Under the pieces are notes generated by a model. It saw only the letters and a program-made list of their open reading frames with translations. It had not been told where the DNA came from and made no database searches. Of a stretch of 42,186 bases of DNA, positions 35,286-42,186 are shown one piece after another. The DNA comes from Fibrobacter succinogenes. Lineage in GTDB: Bacteria > Fibrobacterota > Fibrobacteria > Fibrobacterales > Fibrobacteraceae. The stretch lies in assembly GCA_902761355.1 (NCBI GenBank), contig CACWJY010000023.1, positions 1 to 42,186 on the forward strand. Reading direction: 5' to 3'. Every line of letters begins with the position of its first letter. The stretch's first letter is position 1. The position numbers and the translations under genes are program-made.

Positions 35286-36206
35286 TTATCCCTTGAGAGC
35301 CTGGAAAGCTTCAATCGTTTCGACCGGAGTGACCTTCACATCGCGGCTGATCTTGCGCATCAGGCCCATGAGCACCTTGCCGGAACCCACTTCGACACCC
35401 TGCGTCACGCCCAAGGACATAGCCTTGTTCATGCAGTCGTTCCAACGGACCGGAGATACCAGTTGCTTCACCAAAAGTTCGGCAAGTTCGGCACCCTTCG
35501 TAACCGGTTCGGCAATCACGTTAGCAATCACAGGCTTTTCGACATCGTTAAACTTGGTCTTTGCAATGGCTTCGGCAAGGCCAGCCTGAGCGAACTGCAT
35601 CAGCGGGCTGTGGAAGGCGCCAGACACGGCGAGCGGAATAGCCTTGATACCGGCGGCACCGCAGTTTTCGACGAGCTTGTTCACGCCAGCGACCGCACCG
35701 GACACCACGATCTGGCCCGGGCAGTTGATGTTTGCCGGAACCACGGTACCAGCATCCTTCACGGCTTCGCAAAGTTCAAGAATCTTGGCTTCGTCCTGAC
35801 CCATGATAGCGGCCATGGCGCCCGGGTTCTTGGAACCGGCAGAGGCCATGAGTTCGCCACGGGTACGCACCAGGCGGAGGCCTTCTTCGAAGCTGAAACC
35901 ACCGGCAGCATAAATGGCAGAGTATTCACCGAGAGAGTGACCAGCCACGTAATCAAAAGCAAAACCTTCGGACTTGAGGAGTTCCATCACCATGGCAGAC
36001 ACGGTAAAGAGGGCCGGCTGGGTGTTATCGGTGCTCTTCAGAACGTCTTCTGGACCTTCGGCCATGAGCTTGGAGAGCGAGAAACCGAGAATTTCATCGG
36101 CCTGCTGCATAAGCTTCTTGGCCGGTTCAAAAGTAGAAGCGAGCGTCTGGCCCATGCCCACGTACTGGGCACCCTGGCCGGGGAAAAGCAAAATCGTCTT
36201 AGACAT
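35286..36206 (-). CDS. fabD: Malonyl-CoA:ACP transacylase
   Basis: A 306-residue acyltransferase. The start at 36206 (MSKTILLFPGQGAQ) has AGAGGTG upstream. The catalytic Ser91 is in AGHSLGEYSA and the His is in 'AVSGAFHSPLM'; 'LFPGQGAQYVGMG' at the N-terminus forms the oxyanion region. It loads malonyl groups on ACP. First gene of fabD-fabG-acpP-rnc; an ACGGCCC/GGGCCGT inverted repeat at 36267-36295 lies in its leader. Confidence 0.95.
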   Translation of the reverse strand: MSKTILLFPGQGAQYVGMGQTLASTFEPAKKLMQQADEILGFSLSKLMAEGPEDVLKSTDNTQPALFTVSAMVMELLKSEGFAFDYVAGHSLGEYSAIYAAGGFSFEEGLRLVRTRGELMASAGSKNPGAMAAIMGQDEAKILELCEAVKDAGTVVPANINCPGQIVVSGAVAGVNKLVENCGAAGIKAIPLAVSGAFHSPLMQFAQAGLAEAIAKTKFNDVEKPVIANVIAEPVTKGAELAELLVKQLVSPVRWNDCMNKAMSLGVTQGVEVGSGKVLMGLMRKISRDVKVTPVETIEAFQALKG

Positions 36207-36300
36207 TATATATACACCTCTGCGGATAGACCGCATTTTCAATGTTTCGCCCACAATTTAGAAAATACGGCCCACCAGAAAATGGAGCGGGCCGTTTCAA

Positions 36301-36332
36301 AATAAAAAAGCGCGAAAACAAGATTTTCGCGC
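36301..36332 (-). terminator. Terminator of the GH5 gene
   Basis: GCGCGAAAA, loop TCTTG, TTTTCGCGC on the minus strand (stem 36310-36318 and 36324-36332) followed by TTTTTTATTTT. It lies just beyond the GH5 stop codon. Confidence 0.92.
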
Positions 36333-36350
36333 CATCATGTAAATAAATTT

Positions 36351-38225
36351 TTACTTCAAAGTAATTTTCTGGACTATATTTATATTCAGTCCCTTCACTT
36401 TCACAAAGTAAGTACCCTTTGCAGCGCTCAGTCCGAACGAATGCGAACCCGCAGAAAGTGTTCCCCTATGGAGAGTCGCAACCCTGTGACCAGTCACATC
36501 GAAAAGTTCTGCAGTTACATCAGCAGAGCGTGCCATAGAAAGACTAATCGTATTGCCATTCAGCAGCAAAGTTTTGGCACTTGCGCTACGGAATGAAGTC
36601 AGTCCCGAAGAACCGTCGAACACAATCTTGATTTCTGGGATCATCTCTTCGGTGTTTTCGAAGCCACGGCTGAAAGCATCGTACTTGTCTTCGTTGAAGT
36701 CCCAAAGGACTTGATCACCCGCCTTGAAGTTGTCATACAGAATCGTGCCGGTGTAGCCCTTGGCATAGTTCGCGACAACCACACTTAAAGTCTTGTTGCG
36801 GTCAGCAAGGCTGGAAATATCGTAGGTGCAGGTCACAGATTCGCCCGCAGGTACAACGCAAGCACCATCGTCATCATTCACCGGAGTCCAGGTCCACGAG
36901 TCAGTCAGTTTGAAAATCAAGTGCAACTGGGCATCGCTTTCGCCCTTGTTGGTGGCCTCAAACGTGAACACATTGGCCTTGCTCAAGTCCCAGGTCTTCT
37001 GGTATTCGATTTGCGCATCATCGCCGCCGTAGGTCACCGACATCTTGCCGTCACCACCTTCTTGGCTGATAACGACATCCTTGATCTTGATAGACGCTTC
37101 TTCAGTAGCGGCGAGAGCCTTCATAGCATCCAATGCAGGGTCGATAGTGTAGGTGTAGCCGCCGAACTGCGACTCAGTTTTGTCGCCAATATACTGCCAG
37201 GCGAGTGCACCAGCGTAGCCGCCGTCAAAAGCCTTGCGGTAGCATTCTTCGGTCGTAATCTGAGTCTTGGCAGCCATGCTCGACGTGTACGTCGTGCCAG
37301 CCCAGCCGCTAGCCGGGAACTCACCGATAATCATCGGCTTGCTGTCGTACTTGTACGTAGTCGCCATCTGCGCCGCCGTATTCACAAACGGAGAAACGGC
37401 ATCATTCTGGTAGTACGGATAGTAATGCGTCTGGAAAAAGTCGAGTGTACCGTTCGCTTCGCCACCGGCTGCGATGAGTTCAGAATCGTTCCACCAGCTC
37501 TGATACTGGATATTCACGCTACCCGTAGACACAAGCAGTTCTGGATTTGTCGTATGGATGGCAGCCGCAATCTTATTCGTGAACTTCTGCAATACGGACT
37601 TGTCTAGTTTCTTGGTTGTCCAACCAACACTTGTCATGCCTTCGGGTTCATTAAAGACTTCCCAGGTCATGAGTGCATTGTGGTTACCTATCGCCTTTAC
37701 GACCGGAGTAAGAACGTTCGTAATAAACGCTGCCGTTCCTTCGTCTTCAAATAGTTTTTCGTTTGCCGTGATATCGAGTTTTTCGCTGTAAAGGCCCCAC
37801 TGGTTCGGTTCCATCAGGTTATGGCTGAAAAGGCACATGGAAACCATCACGCCGTATTCTTCGGCAATATCCAAAGCCTTCTTCATGTTGGCGATGGTAT
37901 TTTCCTTAGGGCCAGACACCAGGTGAGTGCTTTGGTCGATGGTCGGACTCTGGCTCATGTTGTTGAAGAGCCACCAGCGAATGGCGTTACCGCCTGCAGC
38001 ACGCGTGCCTTCGACGGCCTTGCGCCAGGCGTTTTCGTTCAACGGAGAATCGCCCACGTCGGAGTTGTAGTCGCTCCAAGCGAGGTTTGTTCCCGAGAAG
38101 AAAATCTTCTTGCCGTTATAGAGTAAGTCCGTTCCACTCACGGTAAGTCCCGGAGCAGCGAAAGCGGAACAAGCCAATCCACCGAACAATGCGGCAGACA
38201 CCAACATCTTAAAAGAATTTTTCAT
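36351..38225 (-). CDS. Secreted glycoside hydrolase family 5, mannanase/glucanase-like, with C-terminal sorting domain
   Basis: A 624-residue enzyme from the start at 38225 (AAGGATGATT site). A signal peptide ends about residue 24 (SAFAA-PG). The GH5 barrel spans about 25-365 with the acid/base Glu193 in 'ALMTWEVFNEPEG' and the nucleophile Glu302 in 'KPMIIGEFPASGW'. 'GLTVSGTDLLYNGKKIFFSG' followed by TNLAW resembles the start of GH5_7-type beta-mannanases, but subfamily is uncertain. Residues about 370-520 form a beta-sandwich with 'WDLSKANVFTFEATNK', like a carbohydrate-binding module. The tail 'GTYFVKVKGLNINIVQKITL' plus Lys resembles a type IX secretion sorting domain. Expected to attack mannan or glucan outside the cell. 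Confidence 0.88.
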   Translation of the reverse strand: MKNSFKMLVSAALFGGLACSAFAAPGLTVSGTDLLYNGKKIFFSGTNLAWSDYNSDVGDSPLNENAWRKAVEGTRAAGGNAIRWWLFNNMSQSPTIDQSTHLVSGPKENTIANMKKALDIAEEYGVMVSMCLFSHNLMEPNQWGLYSEKLDITANEKLFEDEGTAAFITNVLTPVVKAIGNHNALMTWEVFNEPEGMTSVGWTTKKLDKSVLQKFTNKIAAAIHTTNPELLVSTGSVNIQYQSWWNDSELIAAGGEANGTLDFFQTHYYPYYQNDAVSPFVNTAAQMATTYKYDSKPMIIGEFPASGWAGTTYTSSMAAKTQITTEECYRKAFDGGYAGALAWQYIGDKTESQFGGYTYTIDPALDAMKALAATEEASIKIKDVVISQEGGDGKMSVTYGGDDAQIEYQKTWDLSKANVFTFEATNKGESDAQLHLIFKLTDSWTWTPVNDDDGACVVPAGESVTCTYDISSLADRNKTLSVVVANYAKGYTGTILYDNFKAGDQVLWDFNEDKYDAFSRGFENTEEMIPEIKIVFDGSSGLTSFRSASAKTLLLNGNTISLSMARSADVTAELFDVTGHRVATLHRGTLSAGSHSFGLSAAKGTYFVKVKGLNINIVQKITLK

Positions 38226-38418
38226 AATCATCCTTTTTAACAACCTTAAACACAAAATAAATCTTTTTAACGAAAAACTTTGATTAGTAGCAAAAAAAGC
38301 AGGATTTTTATTTACTTACGAACCTTGATTTCAGCCTAAAAACACCAAAAAGACTAATTTTTTGAGAAAAAAAGCGCCTTTACTCAGGCTGTCTTAAACT
38401 AACCAAAAGAAGAGAAAC

Positions 38419-39351
38419 ATGCACATTCTAGAAAAAATCAGTGAATTCGTTGGAAAGTGGATGGCGATTGTCGTACTTGTGATTGCGGCGCTCTCGCTGT
38501 TTATCCCTAAAACAACGCTCTGGATTGAACTCTCGTGGGTAAATTACCTGCTGATGGTCGTGATGTTCGGCATGGGCCTTACCCTCAAGCTGAGCGATTT
38601 TGCACTTGTATTTGCACGTCCAAAGGAAATTACTATCGGATGTGCCGCGCAGTTTATTGTGATGCCGGCACTCGCATTTTTGCTCTCCAAGATTTTCGGA
38701 CTCGATGCCGCACTGATGGCAGGAGTGGTTCTCGTGGGAACTTGCCCGGGCGGGACCTCCAGCAATGTCATTACATACCTCTCGAAAGGCGATGTAGCGC
38801 TCTCCGTGGGCATGACGAGCGTAAATACCTTGCTTGCGCCCGTGCTAACGCCAGCGATTACCTACCTGCTTTTACGCACCACCGTGAACGTGGACGTGAT
38901 GGCCATGTTCCTTTCCATCGTGAAAGTCGTCATCGTGCCGATTGCACTCGGGTTTATCATCAACAAGTTCTTCGGTAAATGGACTGCGCGTGCCGTGAAG
39001 GTCTTGCCGCTCGTCTCGGTAATTGCGATTGCGATGATTGTAGCCGCAGTCGTCTCGCACAATGCCGCAAAGATTCTCTCCACGGGTGCCATCGTGTTCG
39101 CCGTCGTAATTCTCCACAACCTGCTCGGCTACGGCTGCGGATTCGGCCTTGGAAAATTGCTGAAATTCTCGACACCCAAGACGAAGGCTCTCTCCATCGA
39201 AATCGGTATGCAGAATTCCGGACTTGCGACAAGCCTTGCGGCAACTGCGTTCTCGAGCCTCGCCATGGCGACCGTACCCGGCGCCATCTTCTCCGTATGG
39301 CACAACATTTCCGGCGCGATTCTCGCGAACGTTTATCGCAGGAAGGAATGA
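38419..39351 (+). CDS. Bile acid:sodium symporter-family (BASS) transporter
   Basis: A 310-residue membrane protein with about nine or ten hydrophobic helices. Family motifs are 'MVVMFGMGLTLKLSDFALVF', 'GVVLVGTCPGGTSSNVITYL' (discontinuous helix with the sodium site) and 'EIGMQNSGLATSLAATAF' (second crossover helix). Bacterial BASS proteins such as ASBT_NM or YocS-like transporters carry organic anions with sodium. The substrate here is unknown. A single gene; no partner is visible. Confidence 0.88.
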   Translation: MHILEKISEFVGKWMAIVVLVIAALSLFIPKTTLWIELSWVNYLLMVVMFGMGLTLKLSDFALVFARPKEITIGCAAQFIVMPALAFLLSKIFGLDAALMAGVVLVGTCPGGTSSNVITYLSKGDVALSVGMTSVNTLLAPVLTPAITYLLLRTTVNVDVMAMFLSIVKVVIVPIALGFIINKFFGKWTARAVKVLPLVSVIAIAMIVAAVVSHNAAKILSTGAIVFAVVILHNLLGYGCGFGLGKLLKFSTPKTKALSIEIGMQNSGLATSLAATAFSSLAMATVPGAIFSVWHNISGAILANVYRRKE

Positions 39352-39412
39352 AAAATTTTCACAGAGAATAAACGCCGCGCCCACGCACCTTGTCATGCCC
39401 GCCCCCCTATTT

Positions 39413-39436
39413 GTCATCCCCGCGAAGGCGGGGATC
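39413..39436. repeat. Short interspersed palindrome before the GNAT gene
   Basis: GTCATCCCCGC-gaag-GCGGGGATC: stem at 39416-39423 and 39428-39435. A half copy (GTCATGCCCGCC) lies at 39392. Same class as 31391-31416. Confidence 0.7.
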
Positions 39437-39451
39437 TCCCATCAAAAAAAT

Positions 39452-39856
39452 ATGACTATTGAATACAAAAACACCCACGAATTTTCTGAACAAGATTTAA
39501 AGGACCTTTTCCTCTCCGTCGAATGGTCCTCGGGACATTTCCCCGACAAACTCGTCGTCGCGATGAAGAATTTCAAGACAGTCATCTCGGCCTGGGACGG
39601 CGACAAACTCATCGGCATGATTTGCGCGATGGACGATGGCATCATGAACGCCTATGTGCATTACCTGCTTGTACGCCCCGAATACCAGGGCAAAGGCATC
39701 GGCAAAGTCCTCGTCGACAAAGTCCATGAAATATACAAGGATTTCCTCCGCATCGTCGTGGTCGCCTACAACGAAGAACTCGCCTTCTACGAGCATTGCG
39801 GCTTCAAGAAAGCCGACGATGCGAGTGCTATGTTTATTACCAGTTTGTGGACGTAA
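39452..39856 (+). CDS. GNAT-family N-acetyltransferase
   Basis: A 134-residue acetyltransferase. The start at 39452 (MTIEYKNTHEF) lies right behind an interspersed palindrome and has no obvious ribosome binding site. Motif A, 'LLVRPEYQGKGIGKVLVDKV', gives the acetyl-CoA pyrophosphate loop (QGKGIG), and 'ELAFYEHCGFKKADD' is motif B. A small cytosolic enzyme; the acceptor is unknown. Confidence 0.88.
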   Translation: MTIEYKNTHEFSEQDLKDLFLSVEWSSGHFPDKLVVAMKNFKTVISAWDGDKLIGMICAMDDGIMNAYVHYLLVRPEYQGKGIGKVLVDKVHEIYKDFLRIVVVAYNEELAFYEHCGFKKADDASAMFITSLWT

Positions 39857-39864
39857 GTTACGTT

Positions 39865-40200
39865 CTACAAGCGGAGCAATTTGGCAACTAGAATATCCTG
39901 AAGATTTCTTCTGCTGTCTATGATGGCATGGACAACCACGTTCTCTGCCTGAATTTCGTACACAATACGATAGAGCCCCTGAATTATTTCCCGATACTGT
40001 TCAATCCCTTGGTCGTACAGTTCCGGGACGACTCTGCCACTTAAGGGAAAAAGCGACAAAGACAAAATATTGTGCTCAAACTGCGCAATAACAGATTCCA
40101 CATAGGACGGATTTAAGATTTTGTAGTAGTCTACAATCTCTCTCAAATCGTCTTCTGCAGACTTTGATACGATTACATTGTAGACCTTACTTTTTCGCAT
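39865..40200 (-). CDS. RelE/ParE-family toxin
   Basis: A 111-residue protein with the ParE/RelE fold: 'YNVIVSKSAEDDLREIVDYY' N-terminal strand and helices, 'LSLFPLSGRVVPEL' and 'YREIIQGLYRIVYEI' with the typical RIVY strand, then 'VVHAIIDSRRNLQDIL' (the HA..HxRR-type end). It overlaps the antitoxin gene by 14 bases, with the antitoxin first, the usual order. ParE-type proteins poison gyrase while RelE-type cleave mRNA; the sequence alone does not decide. Confidence 0.85.
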   Translation of the reverse strand: MRKSKVYNVIVSKSAEDDLREIVDYYKILNPSYVESVIAQFEHNILSLSLFPLSGRVVPELYDQGIEQYREIIQGLYRIVYEIQAENVVVHAIIDSRRNLQDILVAKLLRL

Positions 40201-40465
40201 TGAGCCCCTTCCTCAATTCCTGGAAAACCTGCTTAGCGGGCTTTGCGCGACCTGTCTGAACGTCCCTTTCCGATATCTGCATCAATCTCAATAAGGCGAA
40301 AGCATCCTGCATTTTCTGGTACGAGTCAACATCAAGAATGACCCCGCGGGCCTCCCCGTTTTGCGTCACTATATAAGGAGTGTGCGATTCGTTTACCGAA
40401 TCTAAAACCTTAGCGGCATTTGCCTTGATGTACGAAATCGGCTTGATGTTCTTAAGGGAGGCCAT
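40187..40465 (-). CDS. Phd/YefM-family antitoxin
   Basis: A 92-residue protein starting at 40465 (MASLKNIKPISYIKANAAKV) with an AAGGAG site. The N-terminal half with 'ISYIKANAAKVLDSVNE' and 'PYIVTQNGEARGVILDVDSY' is the Phd/YefM DNA-binding fold; the C-terminal part (ERDVQTGRAKPAKQVFQELR) would bind the toxin. It normally autorepresses the operon. Confidence 0.88.
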   Translation of the reverse strand: MASLKNIKPISYIKANAAKVLDSVNESHTPYIVTQNGEARGVILDVDSYQKMQDAFALLRLMQISERDVQTGRAKPAKQVFQELRKGLNAKK

Positions 40466-40530
40466 TTTTGACTCCTTGTTTAAAACAGGACTGAATTTGA
40501 TACTAAATATAGTCTTTTGTCTGATGACGG

Positions 40531-41149
40531 TCAAGACCGCAATTTGCGAACCCAACGACCATTTTTCGATGCGCCTTCCCAAGCGTAACCAAGTTTTTTG
40601 AGGTCACGTTTAATTGAATCGCGGCTTACATTCAAATTTTGAGCAATGACAGAAATTGCAATAGAGCCATTTGCCAAAATCATAGCTGCAACTGCTTCAA
40701 GACGCTTTTGGAGTGCACTTTGAGGTGCACTTTGGAGTGCATTTTGAGGCTCATTTTGGTGCTCATTTTGAGGTTCATTTGGGGTAACAATCCTACCGTT
40801 CAGCTTTGCAAGCATCCATTATGCGCTTTATTCCCGAGCCCCATTTTTCTAAGTAAGTTATTTGATAGAGAACCGTCGCAACAATCTCGTTTCGTGGGTA
40901 CGACTTATGCGACCGCTTAATAGTTTTGGGAGTTAATTCGCGGGGTAACAAGCCCGGGCTTTCAATTTCTATACGGTCGTCATATATGGCAATGCCGATA
41001 GAGCGCTGGTAAATGTCATAATCCCTATGGCAAAGGGCGTTTATTAGAGCCTCACGCAAGGGATATATTTTACGCAAGTTTTTGATAAAAAATAGGCTAT
41101 TGGATTGATTTTTATTCCTTAATTTGCCTTGTCGAGCCCGACTCGGCAT
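40531..41149 (-). pseudogene. Remnant of an AlbA_2/Schlafen-type ATP-binding transcriptional regulator, truncated and frameshifted
   Basis: Two overlapping frames hold pieces of one gene. 41149-40793 encodes the GHKL-like C-terminal half: 'YPLREALINALCHRDYDIYQ', 'IAIYDDRIEIESPGLLPREL' and 'YLEKWGSGIKRIMDACKAE', then a stop. 40815-40531 continues in another frame with 'NGRIVTPNEPQNEHQNEPQN', a Gln-rich repeat and a winged-helix end 'IAQNLNVSRDSIKRDLKKLG'. In intact relatives about 25-30 residues lie between, so the frame change goes with a deletion. The N-terminal AlbA_2 domain is missing, replaced by the hairpin-dense segment at 41126-41387. Confidence 0.75.
40708..40773 (-). repeat. 12-base tandem repeat encoding a PQNE/PQSA-type linker
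   Basis: About five and a half degenerate copies of a four-codon unit (PQNE, HQNE, PQNA, LQSA, PQSA, LQ) inside the regulator remnant. The copies differ mainly at the first and last codon. It is a linker between the ATPase-like part and the winged helix and could change length by slippage. Confidence 0.75.
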
Positions 41150-41387
41150 CTCCTTTTCTCTTCCAATTATTTATATTTCCTATTGACATAGCCCCGTACC
41201 GAATGGTTCGGAGCGACCGGAATTTTTGAGATTCGTCTCTTATTCTCGCAACTGAAACTACCACTTTCAAACCAATCGAGAGTACGTCCCATCTGGGGCG
41301 TGGGTCGTTTGTGCTTATTGATTGGTAGGGTGTGGTAGCCCTCAGTTGCGGTAAGCACGCAAGAACGACTCCACGCCTTTTTATTTT
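41126..41387 (+). ncRNA. Candidate structured RNA (or palindromic element) ending in a strong terminator
   Basis: Stretches on both strands look like ORFs but show no protein family. The plus strand has six ordered hairpins: GCC-tt-GTCG..CGAC-tc-GGC (41126-41147), CCGAA-tgg-TTCGG (41199-41211), GAGA-TTCG-TCTC (41228-41239), TCTCG..TGAAA..TTTCA..CGAGA (41244-41281), and a long terminal stem GGCGTGG-GTCGTT-..TGCTTA / TAAGCA..AACGAC-t-CCACGCC (41297-41377) enclosing a small AGGG/CCCT loop stem, then TTTTTATTTT. The T-run fixes the likely strand as plus. No known Rfam family is recognised. It lies between two decayed genes. Confidence 0.5.
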
Positions 41388-41449
41388 CAAAAAAGTTGGA
41401 AATCGTTCATTTGCTGCAGGGACTTATCTCGCTGATGAGGATGCCCCTA

Positions 41450-42186
41450 TGGCAAAAATTGAGGTCATACAGACCGTTGATACATCGAACTTTAAGGCCG
41501 CTAACGCCGAAGAGCTGAAAAAGCAGATTGTTCACTATTTTGCCGAAAAAGGCTGTCCTCCAACAGTTGAAATCATTTCCGACAATACTGTCAAAATCAT
41601 ATTCGATACAGATAATCGCGGCAATGGATTTGCTGCATAAGGCAATCAAGGCATGTCCTGGATATTCTGAAGCTCACCGCCTTCTTGGCCAAGTTTTCTA
41701 CCAGCAGGGCGAAATAGAGAAGGGTATGAATGAAGTCCTTGAGGCTCTTCTCATCGACCCCAAAAACATGTGGGCTCTCATCCTGATGGGAAACATCCTC
41801 GCCAACGGCAAGAACAATGCCGATGCCGCAGACAAGTATTACAAAAAAGTTCTAGAATACTATTATGACAGCGCCATTCGCTACATGAAGCAAGCCCTTG
41901 AATTGGACAATTCCTATACAAACAGCTATTATGGGATTGCTTTAGCATACTATCACAAGGATGATTTGGACAATGCTTTTGAATACGCAAGTCAAGGCGC
42001 GTTAAAGGGTGCAAACCGCGTAGAAGACCCCGGCGTCCGTCAAGAACTTTTGAAGCTGCTGCTGACCATTGCAAGAGACATTACTGAATCTACAGATTAC
42101 GAATCCAAGGTATTTGAATTTGCTCACAGCCTTGAAACCAAGTATAATGTAACCATCAAATTTGAGCGCGATGACGAGCAGGACAC
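41450..42186 (+). pseudogene. TPR-repeat protein, frameshifted, cut by the window end
   Basis: The first frame (41450-41640, GAGGATG site) encodes 'MAKIEVIQTVDTSNFKAANA' ... 'IIFDTDNRGNGFAA' and stops. The second frame, open from 41624 to the window end, continues with TPR helices: 'LLHKAIKACPGYSEAHRLLG', 'ALLIDPKNMWALILMGNILA', 'AIRYMKQALELDNSYTNSYY' and 'DLDNAFEYASQGALKGANR'. A loss of sequence and frame at about 41620 separates the two parts. Near 41861 the text runs from KKVLEYY straight to YDSAIRYMKQ, so an in-frame piece of one TPR helix pair also appears missing. The C-terminal end is outside the window. Confidence 0.7.

Noticed and set aside
41112..41390. Minus-strand ORFs (63 and 92 codons) over the hairpin-dense segment
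   Set aside because: No domain, and the sequence is better explained by ordered hairpins and a plus-strand terminator. A multi-copy small ORF cannot be fully excluded.

Overview
The window looks like chromosomal DNA of a Fibrobacter-type bacterium (rumen or gut, anaerobic, fibre-degrading). I infer this from a secreted family 5 glycoside hydrolase, a large surface protein with a long serine-rich linker, C-terminal tails resembling type IX secretion sorting signals, many aromatic-terminated outer-membrane barrels and lipoproteins, and an intact fabD-fabG-acpP-rnc operon. The species is not proven.

Layout. (1) 1-4383, minus strand: the start of an HD-domain gene, then an uptake operon: porin, periplasmic binding protein, ABC ATPase and permease of the sulfonate/taurine type. 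The ATPase gene is broken. (2) 4384-9968: a nitrogenase-like system. A minus-strand operon encodes the Fe protein (NifH-like) and two component-1 subunits (D-like, K-like). The divergent operon encodes a short NifB and a NifX-like protein. All P-cluster cysteines and the Cys/His cofactor ligands appear present, but the two histidines of the NifD active-site helix appear replaced and there are no nifE/nifN genes. This fits a group IV nitrogenase-like enzyme of the methylthio-alkane reductase (Mar) type better than N2 fixation. (3) 9996-12764: a promoter, a 15-codon cysteine-rich leader peptide and a textbook attenuator precede a SAM methyltransferase, a small alpha/beta hydrolase and mnmA. A second, weaker cysteine-containing leader candidate lies before the porin. 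Together with the transporter these point to a sulfur-scavenging theme for the first 12 kb.

(4) 12825-15839: NERD-domain protein, M16 peptidase and prepilin peptidase. (5) 15940-22987: a giant PKD/Ig-like lipoprotein, a DUF6941-like protein, a Sfp-type phosphopantetheinyl transferase and a small lipoprotein, then tRNA-Val(GAC). (6) 23243-33233: an SLC13/DASS transporter, a large surface protein, two paralogous outer-membrane barrels and an oligopeptide-type binding lipoprotein. (7) 33304-36206: fabD-fabG-acpP-rnc on the minus strand. (8) 36351-39856: a GH5 enzyme, a BASS-family transporter and a GNAT acetyltransferase. (9) 39865-42186: an accessory tail with a ParE/Phd-type toxin-antitoxin pair, a decayed AlbA_2/Schlafen-type regulator, a hairpin-dense segment that may be a structured RNA, and a frameshifted TPR gene cut by the window end.

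How parts work together: the porin and ABC importer would bring in a small organosulfur compound, the nitrogenase-like enzyme would cleave it reductively with a cofactor from NifB/NifX, and cysteine-sensing leaders would tie expression to sulfur supply. The family assignments are read from motifs. The substrate and the regulatory logic are inference.
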